From Rhynchopus sp. YZ270_cl-10 (taxonomy: Eukaryota; Euglenozoa; Diplonemea; Diplonemida; Diplonemidae): a stretch of DNA of 64,000 nucleotides. A program made the position numbers and the translations under genes. The notes under the pieces are model-generated. The model was not told the origin of the DNA. It did not search any database and worked only from the letters and a program-made list of their open reading frames with translations. Of the stretch, positions 1-9,435 are shown piece after piece (positions within the stretch are counted from its first letter, which is position 1; every line of letters starts with the position of its first letter). The stretch is from the NCBI GenBank assembly GCA_964035575.1, contig OZ037838.1, positions 1,550,001 to 1,614,000 of the forward strand. Direction: 5' to 3'.

Positions 1-678
1 TACTTTGGCCCTCTCCTGTGGAAACTACTGACACATCGAAAGCATCACAAACACACAAAACAGAACAACACACACCTCATCTGCTCGGCAGGTGCAGTCC
101 GGTACTGAAAAACCGAGAGGAGTCGCAGCTTGCTGCTGTTGCTGTGGTATCCTTCAATGAGATACGTCTGCTCTTGTACATACCATTCTAGCCTAGTCGT
201 GTTCACAATGAGCTATGTTTCACACCAAAGAGGTTTTGGTATATTGCATTTAGTTCTACTTTCCTCCCCCCAACCACCCTGTGAAAATTGCAAATTTTGT
301 TCGGTTCAATTTCACAGGAATGTGTTCTATTAGTTGCTGCCCCAACACACCAAAGACTTAGCTCCTCCTGCTAGCCAAGCCACGTTCATTTTCATTTTTT
401 CCAATTTTTTTATTTCTCTCAAATTGACAATGTTCCAAACCGAGGCGGTTTGTTCTCTTATCAATACAACATGATGATCATGTGTTCCCCTACTCACTAC
501 CTCCCCCCCCTTTAACTTCCCTCCATCCCCCCCCCTCCTCCTCCTCCTCCTCTGCATTGCCATACCTCCCACATTTTGCTTTCTCAACAGATGTAAAAGA
601 GACAACACACCATGCCGTAACCATCTCTGCCCCCCTTCCCCGTACACACCCTCCCTCCTCAACACCTTCTCCACCATC
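1..678. other. Spacer before the first gene
   Basis: No gene is supported here. The short open frames are low-complexity, Pro/Ser-rich or start on non-ATG codons. The right part is strongly pyrimidine-rich and runs into the acceptor-like site described separately. Confidence 0.6.
500..590 (+). promoter_or_regulatory. Polypyrimidine tract and AG acceptor upstream of first gene
   Basis: A C/T-rich stretch of about 80 bases ends in TTTTGCTTTCTCAACAG, 88 bases before the ATG at 679. It has the form of a 3' splice acceptor. With no upstream exon visible it could serve a 5'UTR intron or a trans-spliced leader. Similar tracts precede the genes at 9436, 20145, 23024, 28238, 31299 and 56909. Confidence 0.45.
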
Positions 679-2922
679 ATGGCGCTTCTGAATGCACAAC
701 GCAAGACATTTGCTATATTGAAAGTTGCGCAGGGTGCTCTGCAACGTGAGGTGGCAGGGTGTGTGGTGCGTCTGGAGTCGGAGGTTGTGGCGTTCGAGCG
801 AGAGGTGGGGGCCGCGACACAGCAGGATAAGGGAGAGGGTGCTGCTGCTGCTGCTGCTGCTGCAGGACTACCTCACCCAGAGGATGCCGGGCGGATTCTG
901 CACAACTGTGCCGTGATCGCAGAGGAAGTTGTACTGCGTTCCCCTCCGCATACCTTTCACCACGCAGCAGGTCGTTCTGTCTTTAGAAGGGCAGCTAATA
1001 TTTTTCTTCCCAGTGTTGCTTCTGGTGTTGTGCAGTGTCCGCAAGAGGAAAGCCGTGTCCGTCGATATGTCTGGCTTGAAGTGCAGGAAGCACAGACCGA
1101 ACTAAGTTTGACTCACCACCTCAAGCTTAGCCGTGTCTCTCGAAAGGCAAACAGCAAAGCGAATCGGAAAGGGATGGCCGCGTTGGAGGGTACCCATCTC
1201 CTCTCTGTCGATGGGCATACGGTGAAAACACTGAAAGATGTATTAACGATCTGCAGGAAGAAGCAACCTGGGGACCGCGTCAAATTAGGTTTCGGCAGTC
1301 CCTCCGCCGCCACGCTGCCAGCAAAATCCGTTGCCCTGACGCTTCGCTCTGTTGCCCTGATGGTCACACCACCAGAACTTCCTAGCACCATAACGCTTCC
1401 TCATCCTCTCTTCACAACCCTCTCAGACACCCAGCAGGAAGGCGCTATAGTACGCGAGGCGGCGGTAGTATTGAAAAACGCATGGCGTGTGGGCACGCTT
1501 TCCGGCTGTCCTGAGGACATCACGATGTGCGTCTCTGCCTGCATTAAGCTCCGGTTCCCCCTCTCTGAGGTGGAGTGGCTGTTTGACGCTTTGATGGCAG
1601 GTCCGTGCGACTTTACTTCGCTCTGCAGGGCGCTCCGTGGTGCGGTGCGAATCAATCTCCCAAAAGGCAAACTTCGCACTCTCTTCATCGCGGCCTCCCG
1701 CCAGACCCCTCCTTCCATCTCTCTTGAAAACCATGCTACGCTGCTATGGTGTCTCTACAAATCTAAGGTCTACGACACCACGCTTCTCGCCTCACTCCGT
1801 CTTTGCATGCATAGCTCTCCTCTTAATACGATGCGTTTCGGGGCAGGACTCACAATGAAAACTGCGATACCCATCGTGACCTATCTAAACTCCACCATAA
1901 CATCCTGTACAGAGCTGGGTGATGTAGAATCTGTCCAAACCCTCTTCAAGCATGCAACAGTATTGTTCGTACGGAAGGCCAGAGATGACATAGAGCTTCG
2001 GAGGCACAGCAATTTTCAGAGTTTGGTGGCGACAATGTTGTGGGCTGCGGCGGAGTGCGCCGAAATGGAGGACGATTCAAAGGGTGAAAAAATTCCTCTT
2101 CTTCCGGTCCCAGCGTGGGTACTGCGAGAGAGCAAGCATAGCGGGAATTATGGAGGTCTCTCGGTGCTCACCCGAATCATGCGATCTACAGCTAGGCTTG
2201 ACCATTCAGATCATATTATTTTACATATTTCATGTCTGCAGAATCATCTGTCAGAAATGAAACACCCCTTCCCCGAGGATGCAGTGCGCAACGTTATTCG
2301 CGGGTTGTCAGCGTCGCTGCATTTTTGCGGACGGCTTCGCGCTGCGCCGGAAACCCTCTTTGATTCAACTATTCTCAACACATTTTATGACACTGCTAGC
2401 GCCTCGATGCCTTCATTGTCTATAAAAGAAATGGTACGGTTGGGGTATTGTGCTGCAGAGTTGCTTCTTACTAATGTCCGCTTTTTTGAGGAGCTTACAA
2501 AGCGTATTGTAAAAGAGCGTGGGTCGGTGCGTGCGTCGGAGGCAATAGAGGTGTTTCATAGTTTGGCGAAGCTGGGGGCAAGGGTGGTGCACCCGGTACT
2601 GCAGGAGACGCTTGTGGAGGCGGTGGTGGGGGGGTCGCAGGATATCGGCATGCAGGAGGTGACATTGCTGCTTGCGGCTGTAGCGGAGCTGTCCCTGAGG
2701 AATGGTACGCTGAACGAAGCTGTCGAGACAAGGCTGCGTGAGAAAGGGCGCACCGCGACTGTCACGCAGGCGGCTTCGATGCTGGCGTCGCTCAAGACAC
2801 TGCACCTCTCCACAGATGTGGTCACCAATGCACTTCACAACATAAAGGCAAAGCATTTCGACAGCGACACACAAGGGATATACGGAATGCGGAACAGTCT
2901 GAGGCTGAGTGAACGGAAATAG
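679..2922 (+). CDS. PDZ-like and helical-repeat protein, possibly organellar
   Basis: A 747-residue protein of unknown role. Residues about 54-62 are an alanine run coded by GCT repeats. Residues about 165-225 have a PDZ-like pattern: LLSVDGHTVKTLKDV, then a basic stretch, then SVALTLRSVALMV, as in the carboxylate-binding loop and closing strands of PDZ domains. From about residue 230 to the end it is leucine-rich and helical, with repeated motifs such as EAIEVFHSLAKLGA and MLASLKTLHLSTDVV. This style resembles the helical-repeat (RAP/FASTK-like or OPR-like) organellar RNA proteins that are abundant in kinetoplastids and apicomplexans. That assignment is inference; no RAP domain is evident. 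The ATG has a good context (ATCATGG) and follows an acceptor-like site. A HEAT-type scaffold is the main alternative. Confidence 0.75.
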   Translation: MALLNAQRKTFAILKVAQGALQREVAGCVVRLESEVVAFEREVGAATQQDKGEGAAAAAAAAGLPHPEDAGRILHNCAVIAEEVVLRSPPHTFHHAAGRSVFRRAANIFLPSVASGVVQCPQEESRVRRYVWLEVQEAQTELSLTHHLKLSRVSRKANSKANRKGMAALEGTHLLSVDGHTVKTLKDVLTICRKKQPGDRVKLGFGSPSAATLPAKSVALTLRSVALMVTPPELPSTITLPHPLFTTLSDTQQEGAIVREAAVVLKNAWRVGTLSGCPEDITMCVSACIKLRFPLSEVEWLFDALMAGPCDFTSLCRALRGAVRINLPKGKLRTLFIAASRQTPPSISLENHATLLWCLYKSKVYDTTLLASLRLCMHSSPLNTMRFGAGLTMKTAIPIVTYLNSTITSCTELGDVESVQTLFKHATVLFVRKARDDIELRRHSNFQSLVATMLWAAAECAEMEDDSKGEKIPLLPVPAWVLRESKHSGNYGGLSVLTRIMRSTARLDHSDHIILHISCLQNHLSEMKHPFPEDAVRNVIRGLSASLHFCGRLRAAPETLFDSTILNTFYDTASASMPSLSIKEMVRLGYCAAELLLTNVRFFEELTKRIVKERGSVRASEAIEVFHSLAKLGARVVHPVLQETLVEAVVGGSQDIGMQEVTLLLAAVAELSLRNGTLNEAVETRLREKGRTATVTQAASMLASLKTLHLSTDVVTNALHNIKAKHFDSDTQGIYGMRNSLRLSERK

Positions 2923-3859
2923 AATAAAATGGGCTGTTTTTGGGGCTCGATTTGAAAAGCACTGATGTGCAAAAAAGGAGTGTGATCCCGCTATCCCCCA
3001 TCATCTTCAAAATAAACGGGAAACGAGAGAGGAGAGGGAACCATAGCGAAGACTGTTTGGCAGCGACACGAAACACAGCAGAAATATCAAAATCACTGTA
3101 AAATAAAAATTCCCTTTTTTTTTTTTTTAAATTCGAAAACAGTGTCAACGTTATACGGTCGTCGACCTCATCTCTTTTTTGTACACTTGACCACAGCTTC
3201 CACTTCCCGTGCTTCTCCCTTCTCTCTCCTTGAGTCCTTCACCCCCCTACCCCTTTAGTTCATCTTCTAGGTGTTCAGGTGTCTTTTACCCACCAAACTA
3301 ACCCCAATCGTGCTTGACATTTCCCCAAGAACATTACCTTTGTCTTTAGTAGTCTTGAGCTGCTTTTTTTTTGTACCGAATTTGAACGCGAATAGATGGA
3401 CTTGCGACCGATCATCAGCCTTCCGATTCGGATGACGGAGAGCACAGCATACATCAACTTCCCGAACCCCCCTCCCCATTCATGACCAAACTAACGTCAC
3501 CGCATTCGTCCTCCAACCACACACCACGATACTGGTGCAATGTTAACCTGCGGCTTCCCCACTCAAGCACATTCTGCTCCATCACTAATTCCACTTCCCG
3601 GGATCTATTGCTTTTTTGTAAACAGACCTCAACACCATACAACATAAACTCTGAAATGTCCTCCTGCTGCTAAACAGGGGTCCTTACTTCGTGACTGAAG
3701 GTTGCGGGGCACTTCGCTTAGTCTAGTCTAGAGAGTGTGGTTTCGAGTCCCCCTCTGATATTCCCATCTAACGTTATTAATGAAGAGAGATTTTTTATAC
3801 AAATTTATGGTTCATTTTTTATTCACAAAATCCACACAACACAGAGACCACAAAAGACA
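2923..3859. other. Spacer between genes 1 and 2
   Basis: AT-rich 3' flank with AATAAA-like strings just after the stop of the first gene, followed by mixed sequence. The ATG at 3737 could extend the next gene upstream, but that extension is not family-like and I excluded it. An AG at 3843-3844 after CACAACAC could be the leader acceptor of the next gene. No gene is supported. Confidence 0.55.
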
Positions 3860-4939
3860 ATGATGAAGATCGTCATGGAAGAGGAGGCTCCGCCAGCAGA
3901 ACTCTCTTTTACAAAGCGCATGGAACTCCCGCTCTCCATCCTATGCTACTCGTCGTGCTCTGTGTCGATGATTCTCATCAACAAGCTTGTCATTGACACG
4001 AAAGGGTTCTCCTTCCCCTTCGTGCTGATCTTCTTCCAGAACGGTGCGGCAGCAGTTCTTGTACTGGTTCTGAAGGCGTTGGGGGTGATTGACTTCCCGC
4101 CGCTCGAGTGGAAGCTGGTGAAGCGCTGGATACCCCTGACGGTGTTGTTCGTGGGCATGCTTGTCACCTCGCTTCTTGCGTTGAAGACGATGTCCGTTCC
4201 GCTGCAGACCCTCATCAAGAGCACTGCGATTGTTACGACGGCGATAGGTGACAAAATGCTGTTTGGCCACACCTTCAATAAAACCATGCTGGTTGCGTTT
4301 CTTATGCTCAGCATGGGGTCCATCATGGGCGCGCTGAAGGACACATGGTTGACTCCGATTGGCCTGTTCTGGAGTTTGTCGAACGTCGCCTGCACCTCCA
4401 GCTACCAGCTCTACATGAAGGGAGTCATGAACGACCTGAAGGGGCATATGGGAAGGTGGGGGCCGGTTATGTACAACAACGTGCTCTCGATTCCTCCGTT
4501 GATCATCCCGGCGGTGCTGCAGTACAATGAGTGGTCTGTGTCGCTTCGCGAGAAGTCGCAAGACTCTGCGTTTTTGACCTATATGTTTGTGATGGTCTTT
4601 TTGTCGGCAAGCATGACCATGGCATCGTTCTGGTGTATGAGCGCTACATCACCCACCACCTATGGAGTTATCGGAGGGATGAACCGAATCCCCCTCAACA
4701 TTCTTGGCATTGTTATCTTCGACCAAATGCCATCGAACCTCGGAATCGTCGGAATCGTGGGTTCCATCATGGGAGGGCTTCTCTACACCCATGCAGTCAA
4801 CCTCGACAAATCAGGCGCATCTAACCTTAACCTCACGCTCTCTCCTTCCGTCTGGCTCGCGCAGCTTAAGGGTGGAGGTAGGGCTAAGTCAGAGACGATA
4901 GTCCCTTACTCCCTGGTTGAAGAGGAGCCGAAGAAGTAA
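3860..4939 (+). CDS. GDP-mannose transporter, Golgi nucleotide-sugar antiporter
   Basis: Predicted to carry GDP-mannose from cytosol into the Golgi lumen in exchange for GMP, feeding mannosyltransferases. The 359-residue length and about ten hydrophobic segments fit the Vrg4/LPG2 family. Two family signatures are visible. MYNNVLSIP at residues about 204-212 corresponds to the FYNN motif. GGMNRIP at about 272-278 corresponds to the GALNK motif that recognises the guanine sugar nucleotide; both deviate in side residues but keep the pattern. I chose the ATG at 3860, the first of two adjacent ATGs. The in-frame ATG at 3737 would add 41 residues resembling untranslated sequence before the usual short acidic N-terminus. 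A related NDP-sugar transporter of the same superfamily is possible, but the paired motifs favour GDP-mannose. Confidence 0.9.
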   Translation: MMKIVMEEEAPPAELSFTKRMELPLSILCYSSCSVSMILINKLVIDTKGFSFPFVLIFFQNGAAAVLVLVLKALGVIDFPPLEWKLVKRWIPLTVLFVGMLVTSLLALKTMSVPLQTLIKSTAIVTTAIGDKMLFGHTFNKTMLVAFLMLSMGSIMGALKDTWLTPIGLFWSLSNVACTSSYQLYMKGVMNDLKGHMGRWGPVMYNNVLSIPPLIIPAVLQYNEWSVSLREKSQDSAFLTYMFVMVFLSASMTMASFWCMSATSPTTYGVIGGMNRIPLNILGIVIFDQMPSNLGIVGIVGSIMGGLLYTHAVNLDKSGASNLNLTLSPSVWLAQLKGGGRAKSETIVPYSLVEEEPKK

Positions 4940-7410
4940 AATATTTCAAAAATAAAATAAGAGAACAAAAAAGACGGAGGAAGAAAAAAGGGGAGGAGGA
5001 GGAAGGAAGGAAAAAGAGAACAAAAAAGAGAAAAAAAATACACAAAGGGGGCATCAGGTTTTGTCTTTTTTTTTTTTTTTTAGTTAAAAGGTGGGAGGTG
5101 GAGATGGGGGGGTGGGGAGGGGGAGATATGCTTAAAGGGGAGGATTTTTTTTTATTACTTGGCGAAGTATGGATAGATTTCTTTTCAAAAGAACTTTCAT
5201 TTTAAATCAAAATTTACAAGAATTGTTGAGATTGTGGAGATGTGTTTTTTTGTAAAGATCTTTTCCTTATCCATGGCGCAAAGCAGAAGAAAATTTGAAC
5301 GAAGAGAACTATAAACATGGCATCAACCCCCCCCTTGTCTTTTCCCTCCCCTCCCCGGGAATCCCCTCCCTCCCTCCTCCCTCAGCTTCACCCCCCAGCA
5401 GAGAGAACGAGCCGTAGGGAGCACGGCGCGTGTGTTTTGATAATCAATGTTGTGTTTTTTTAGAGCAAATTCCTGAGCTAGTGGAAATATTTCTCCCAAA
5501 AAAAGAGGGACTGTTTTTTTTTTTTTTTTCGGTGTTTTTTTTTGTGTCTGAAACGCAAACGCGCCCAAAATGACTTATCAAAAAAAAAAAACCCCCCCTC
5601 CTCCTCCGTCGCTTACTTCACAGAAGGTGTACTCCCTTTTGTGTTCCAATTATCCCAGTAGCTGAGTTTTTCGTTTACTGATGAGCGTAGTGGGGGTAGG
5701 ACATCTCAATACAGACCGCTAACTGGGAAGTAAGCTGGTGGAGGGGGGGTGGGCGTGGAGTGGAGATATACTTCTGTTGCCACACGATTGATTTTTCCGA
5801 GTTTTCAAAAAAAGCAAAAAAAAAAAAAAAAAAAAGAGTACAGACCCGAATTCTCCCACCTGGTGGGATTACTCGGCGATTGTCGACACAACAAAAAAAA
5901 AACAAAAAAAAAAAAGCATCGATTCTCTGACTGCCCTCTCCCTTTTAATGATGCTTTTCCCCATTCCCATTTTTCCCTCCTCCTTTTTTTTATAAAGATC
6001 TGGCTGTCATTGTTTTACTCTTTATTTTTTTAAGTAAATGAATGTGTACGAGAGGCATATTCATCCAAAATTTTTCTCTTTTTTTCTTTTTTTTTTTTTT
6101 GGGAACAAAACTGGGGTTCGATATCCCCTCGGAGAACCATGTGTCTACGTACACCAATGTACGGTGAGGCGTTTGCACTTTTTAACTTCTCCTTTTATTT
6201 TTTTCTCTTTTTTATTTGAAACAAAAGATGTGTGTGAGCACACTTCATCTTTTTTTGAAAGCTCGTTTTTTTTTTTTTTTTTTTGTCCGACCCAGTCCCC
6301 CCACCTCCTTCCCCATCCCCTCATCCTCGGGACACATTTACCTTTGTTGTGGCGGTAAGTTTGTGCCCAAACCCTCCCCTGTTGTTTTTGACTTCACATC
6401 TACAACAATCAAAAAAAAAATAAACAGAGCACTTTCAAAACAAACTAAAACATTTTTAAACCCCTGTTGTTTTCCAAAAACCCATACCCTACAATAGCCC
6501 TGGCTCCTTCAATGCGCGTAGTACAGGGCTGAATCCTGGTTTGGTAAGGAGCAGACCACCGAAAGCAGAAAACAACCATTTTTGCCCCCCTTTTTTTTTT
6601 CTGTTTCCAAAAGGAGCCTTTTTTTGCAGCTCACAAACAAAAAAAAAAAAACATAAAACCAGAGCAAAACAGAGAAAATTAACCATTTTTCCTTTACCAC
6701 CCTTTTTTTTTTTAACCCCTCAGTGGATCTCACCTCATCCCTAAAAATAGGGGGCCTCCAACAACACAAAGGCTTTTCCGCCCTCCCTTTTTTTTTACTG
6801 CCTCACCCTTACAAAGAAGGGGAAAAAATAGGTTTGAAAAAAAATAAAAATAAAAAAGCGGGGATGCGTTTTTTGCGCGCTGTTGTTTATTTGGGCTTCC
6901 ATTTAGCTGAGAAGACGTTCCCAATTGAATTCATTTTTTAAGGGTTTTTAGAGGTTCAAAAAACCCATGCATTTTTTTTTCTTTCTCTTTGTTTCATGGA
7001 AAGTATTGGAATAAATTAGGGTCTAGTATTTTTTTAACGATCCATTATCTAGGCGTGGCTGTGCTGATTTTGTGTGGAATGGGTTTTGATTTTTTTTGAC
7101 ACATTTCAGCATAAATCCATCCGTGCCTTATTTTGCCTTCCATTCGTTGTGCATCTGTTATTTCAATAATAAACACATTCCATAAAAAAAAAAAAATTTC
7201 TCCTTTTTTGTTGTTTCGCTCTGTCAGTATTTTAGGGTGGCTTTTTTCACATCCAAATTTTCAAACGATGTCCCCCATCTGATTTTGACCCAGATTTTTT
7301 TCGGTGTTTGACAGTGTTTGGCAGCAAACACCGGCAAACTCAGGTGGACCTGCATCAACATCAGGGAACGACAAATGACGGTTTTTTTTTTTTTTTTAAT
7401 TTTGTGCTTT

Positions 7411-7922
7411 TGTCCGGCTGTCGGAGGTGCCTGCATCAACAACTACCATTTATATTTATTTTTCAAAAAAAAAAAAAAAAAAAAACTAATGTCATTGTGA
7501 GGCGTATCACGGTAATGAACGAAAGAGAAACTGGCCTCTTTTTTTATCCCTCCCCAGGCCTCTCTTTTCCCGTGGTCCGCAAAAACAGATCAAAATAAAC
7601 TGATCTACGCAAATCAGAGGAATAACTTCCTTTTTTTTTAATCTTTTTAGGAAAGGTGAGTGCCCGACGAGGCACTTTACCTTTTTTCAAAAAAATAAAG
7701 TCATTTAAAGAAAATGATAGAGTCTCTAAGACAACAGATGTGTACGCAAAACCACATTTCATTCAAAAGATTTATAGGGGGCCCCTTTTTTCGGGGGACA
7801 TGCCATGTTGACATATCTTATGCATACAACCGAAGGTGAATTCGTCGGATCAACATTTAAACCCCCCTAACCTTTTCCCGTTTCGGGATTTTTTTTTTCC
7901 CCCCCGTTTTTTAGAATCAACA
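7411..7922 (+). repeat. Spacer repeat shared with 14468-14890, parts permuted
   Basis: Three sub-blocks match the 14.5-kb region. Block a is near 7411-7460 (GGAGGTGCCTGCATCAACAA). Block b is near 7548-7790, containing AAACTGATCTACGCAAATCA. Block c is near 7880-7922, ending TTTTTTAGAATCAACAGAATG. The order here is a-b-c; at 14.5 kb it is c-a-b. That is expected if both were cut from a once-tandem array. No coding capacity is seen. Confidence 0.7.
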
Positions 7923-9399
7923 GAATGTTATCATGAGGATTGTTGTTTTATTTTTAAAACATGCAGCACTGTGAGTGCGCATTGTGTGCGCCCGTGCCGG
8001 CCATTACTGCTTTTTTTTTCATTTTTTTTTTTTCATTTTCGATAATATTTTAAAAAACCCCCCCATTTCCCGCTCTCTCTCACCCTCTTTTTTTTTTCTT
8101 CAAAAGGAACGAACGCTGTTGTATTCACAAAAGGGGAGTTTTTTTTTTTTTTTTGCATCACGTCGCTAGAGCGCGCATCAACAAAGAAAAAAGAAATAAT
8201 CAGTCGATTTTTTTTTTGCAAGGGTTTTTTGTTTGTCTTCCGATCGCGGGCTTCGCGTACTGAATGGAGAAGCAATGTGACCATCACTGTGGGACAGGTG
8301 TTCTTATTGGTACGAAGAAGCTAAGGTTCTACGGGGGGTATACAAAGAATATTCATTGATAAAAAAAAACTAAACAAATGCTGTGATGTGTGGACTTGGT
8401 ATGCAAAGCAAAGGTGTGGATAGCAAGACAAAAAAAGGGGGTTATGGGGGCGAACAAAAGGAGACATAACAAAGGGGAGAGAAATAAAAAAAAAAAAAAC
8501 AATGATGGTTTTGGACAAAAGAATTCTGGAGGGGATTATTTTTTAAAATTTTTTTATGTTTTCTGGATAGTGGGGGAGGCTTCATAGTAATGAGTATCAA
8601 CAACAACAAAAGAGGGGGGGGAAATGGATATTTGCACAACTGTGGAAACACAACCCGAGGAAACTACACTTATCCAAATATTCTATCAAATTTTTTTTTA
8701 AAAAAATGGAGTTCTTTTTTTTTTTTTTTTGTCCTCATTTCTCTTTTCTGTAGACACAGCATCAAACGAGTAGGCACAGACCTAGCAAGCACTAAACGGT
8801 GTCTCTGCACTAATTTAAGTCAAAAAAAAATTGTGTCAATTTTCCCAAAAAAAAAAATAAACAAGATAAAAGCAAAGCAGATAAAAAAAAAAAAAACGCT
8901 CCGTTGGAAATTCTCTAAAGAAATGATGATGGGTGAGGGAATTTTAAAAAAAAAAACAGAACGGGCAAAACAAATTATAAAAAAATAAAGCAAGGGAAAA
9001 ATTCAAAAAAAAAAAAACAAAAAACAAAACAAAAACAAAAACAAAAAATCTCCCCCACCCTGGAAAAGCAAAAAAAAAAGTTATTTTAACTAAGAGAACA
9101 AAGTATTGCACTGTAAACACAAAAAAAAAGAATCTTATCTCCCCTTCCCCCCTTCTTTATTGCAACCGACACACTAGAGTTGGTCTTGACCAACCATGGC
9201 GTGCGATGGTAAAGACAACGCCAGATCGATGTGTTTTCACTTTCTTCTTTTGTGCTCCGCCACCGACACTCCCATTTCTGTACTGGCAAATAATCTTCAC
9301 ACAACGACATAGCTGTCGAGATCTGATCAATAGCGGAACAGATACATATTTTTTTTCCACATTTCACACAACATAACACACTACTGTCTACAGATATTG

Positions 9400-9430
9400 T
9401 TTTGTTTCTTCCTTTTCTACTGCAAATAAG
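9400..9430 (+). promoter_or_regulatory. Polypyrimidine-AG leader acceptor candidate
   Basis: TTTTGTTTCTTCCTTTTCTAC followed by TGCAAATAAG ends six bases before the ATG at 9436. The closeness to the start would leave an extremely short 5' leader, as in trans-spliced genes. Confidence 0.4.
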
Positions 9431-9435
9431 TTCCT

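Larger units (their letters stand above)
4940..9435. other. 4.5-kb AT-rich gene desert with homopolymer runs
   Basis: The stretch is dominated by A and T runs of 8-20 bases and short C/G runs. Open frames are short, lysine- or phenylalanine-rich and broken by homopolymers, so I call none of them. The only structured content I recognise is the duplicated block at 7411-7922, shared with the spacer after 14305. A short segment near 6160-6195 (ACGGTGAGGCGTTTGCAC) recurs near 46498. Confidence 0.6.

Noticed and set aside
3700-3760. Possible tRNA or SINE B box (GGTTTCGAGTCCCC)
   Set aside because: The flanking bases do not pair as a T-stem and no A box lies at the right distance.
3737-3859. Upstream ATG extension of the GDP-mannose transporter
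   Set aside because: The extra 41 residues are not family-like and the sequence resembles an untranslated leader; the ATG at 3860 gives the usual N-terminus.
6100-6180. Possible tRNA T-arm (GGGGTTCGATATCCCC)
   Set aside because: No D-arm, anticodon arm or acceptor stem can be folded upstream.
5323-9379. Numerous 60-130-residue frames rich in Lys or Phe
   Set aside because: They track homopolymer runs and have no conserved motif; single-base length changes would destroy them.
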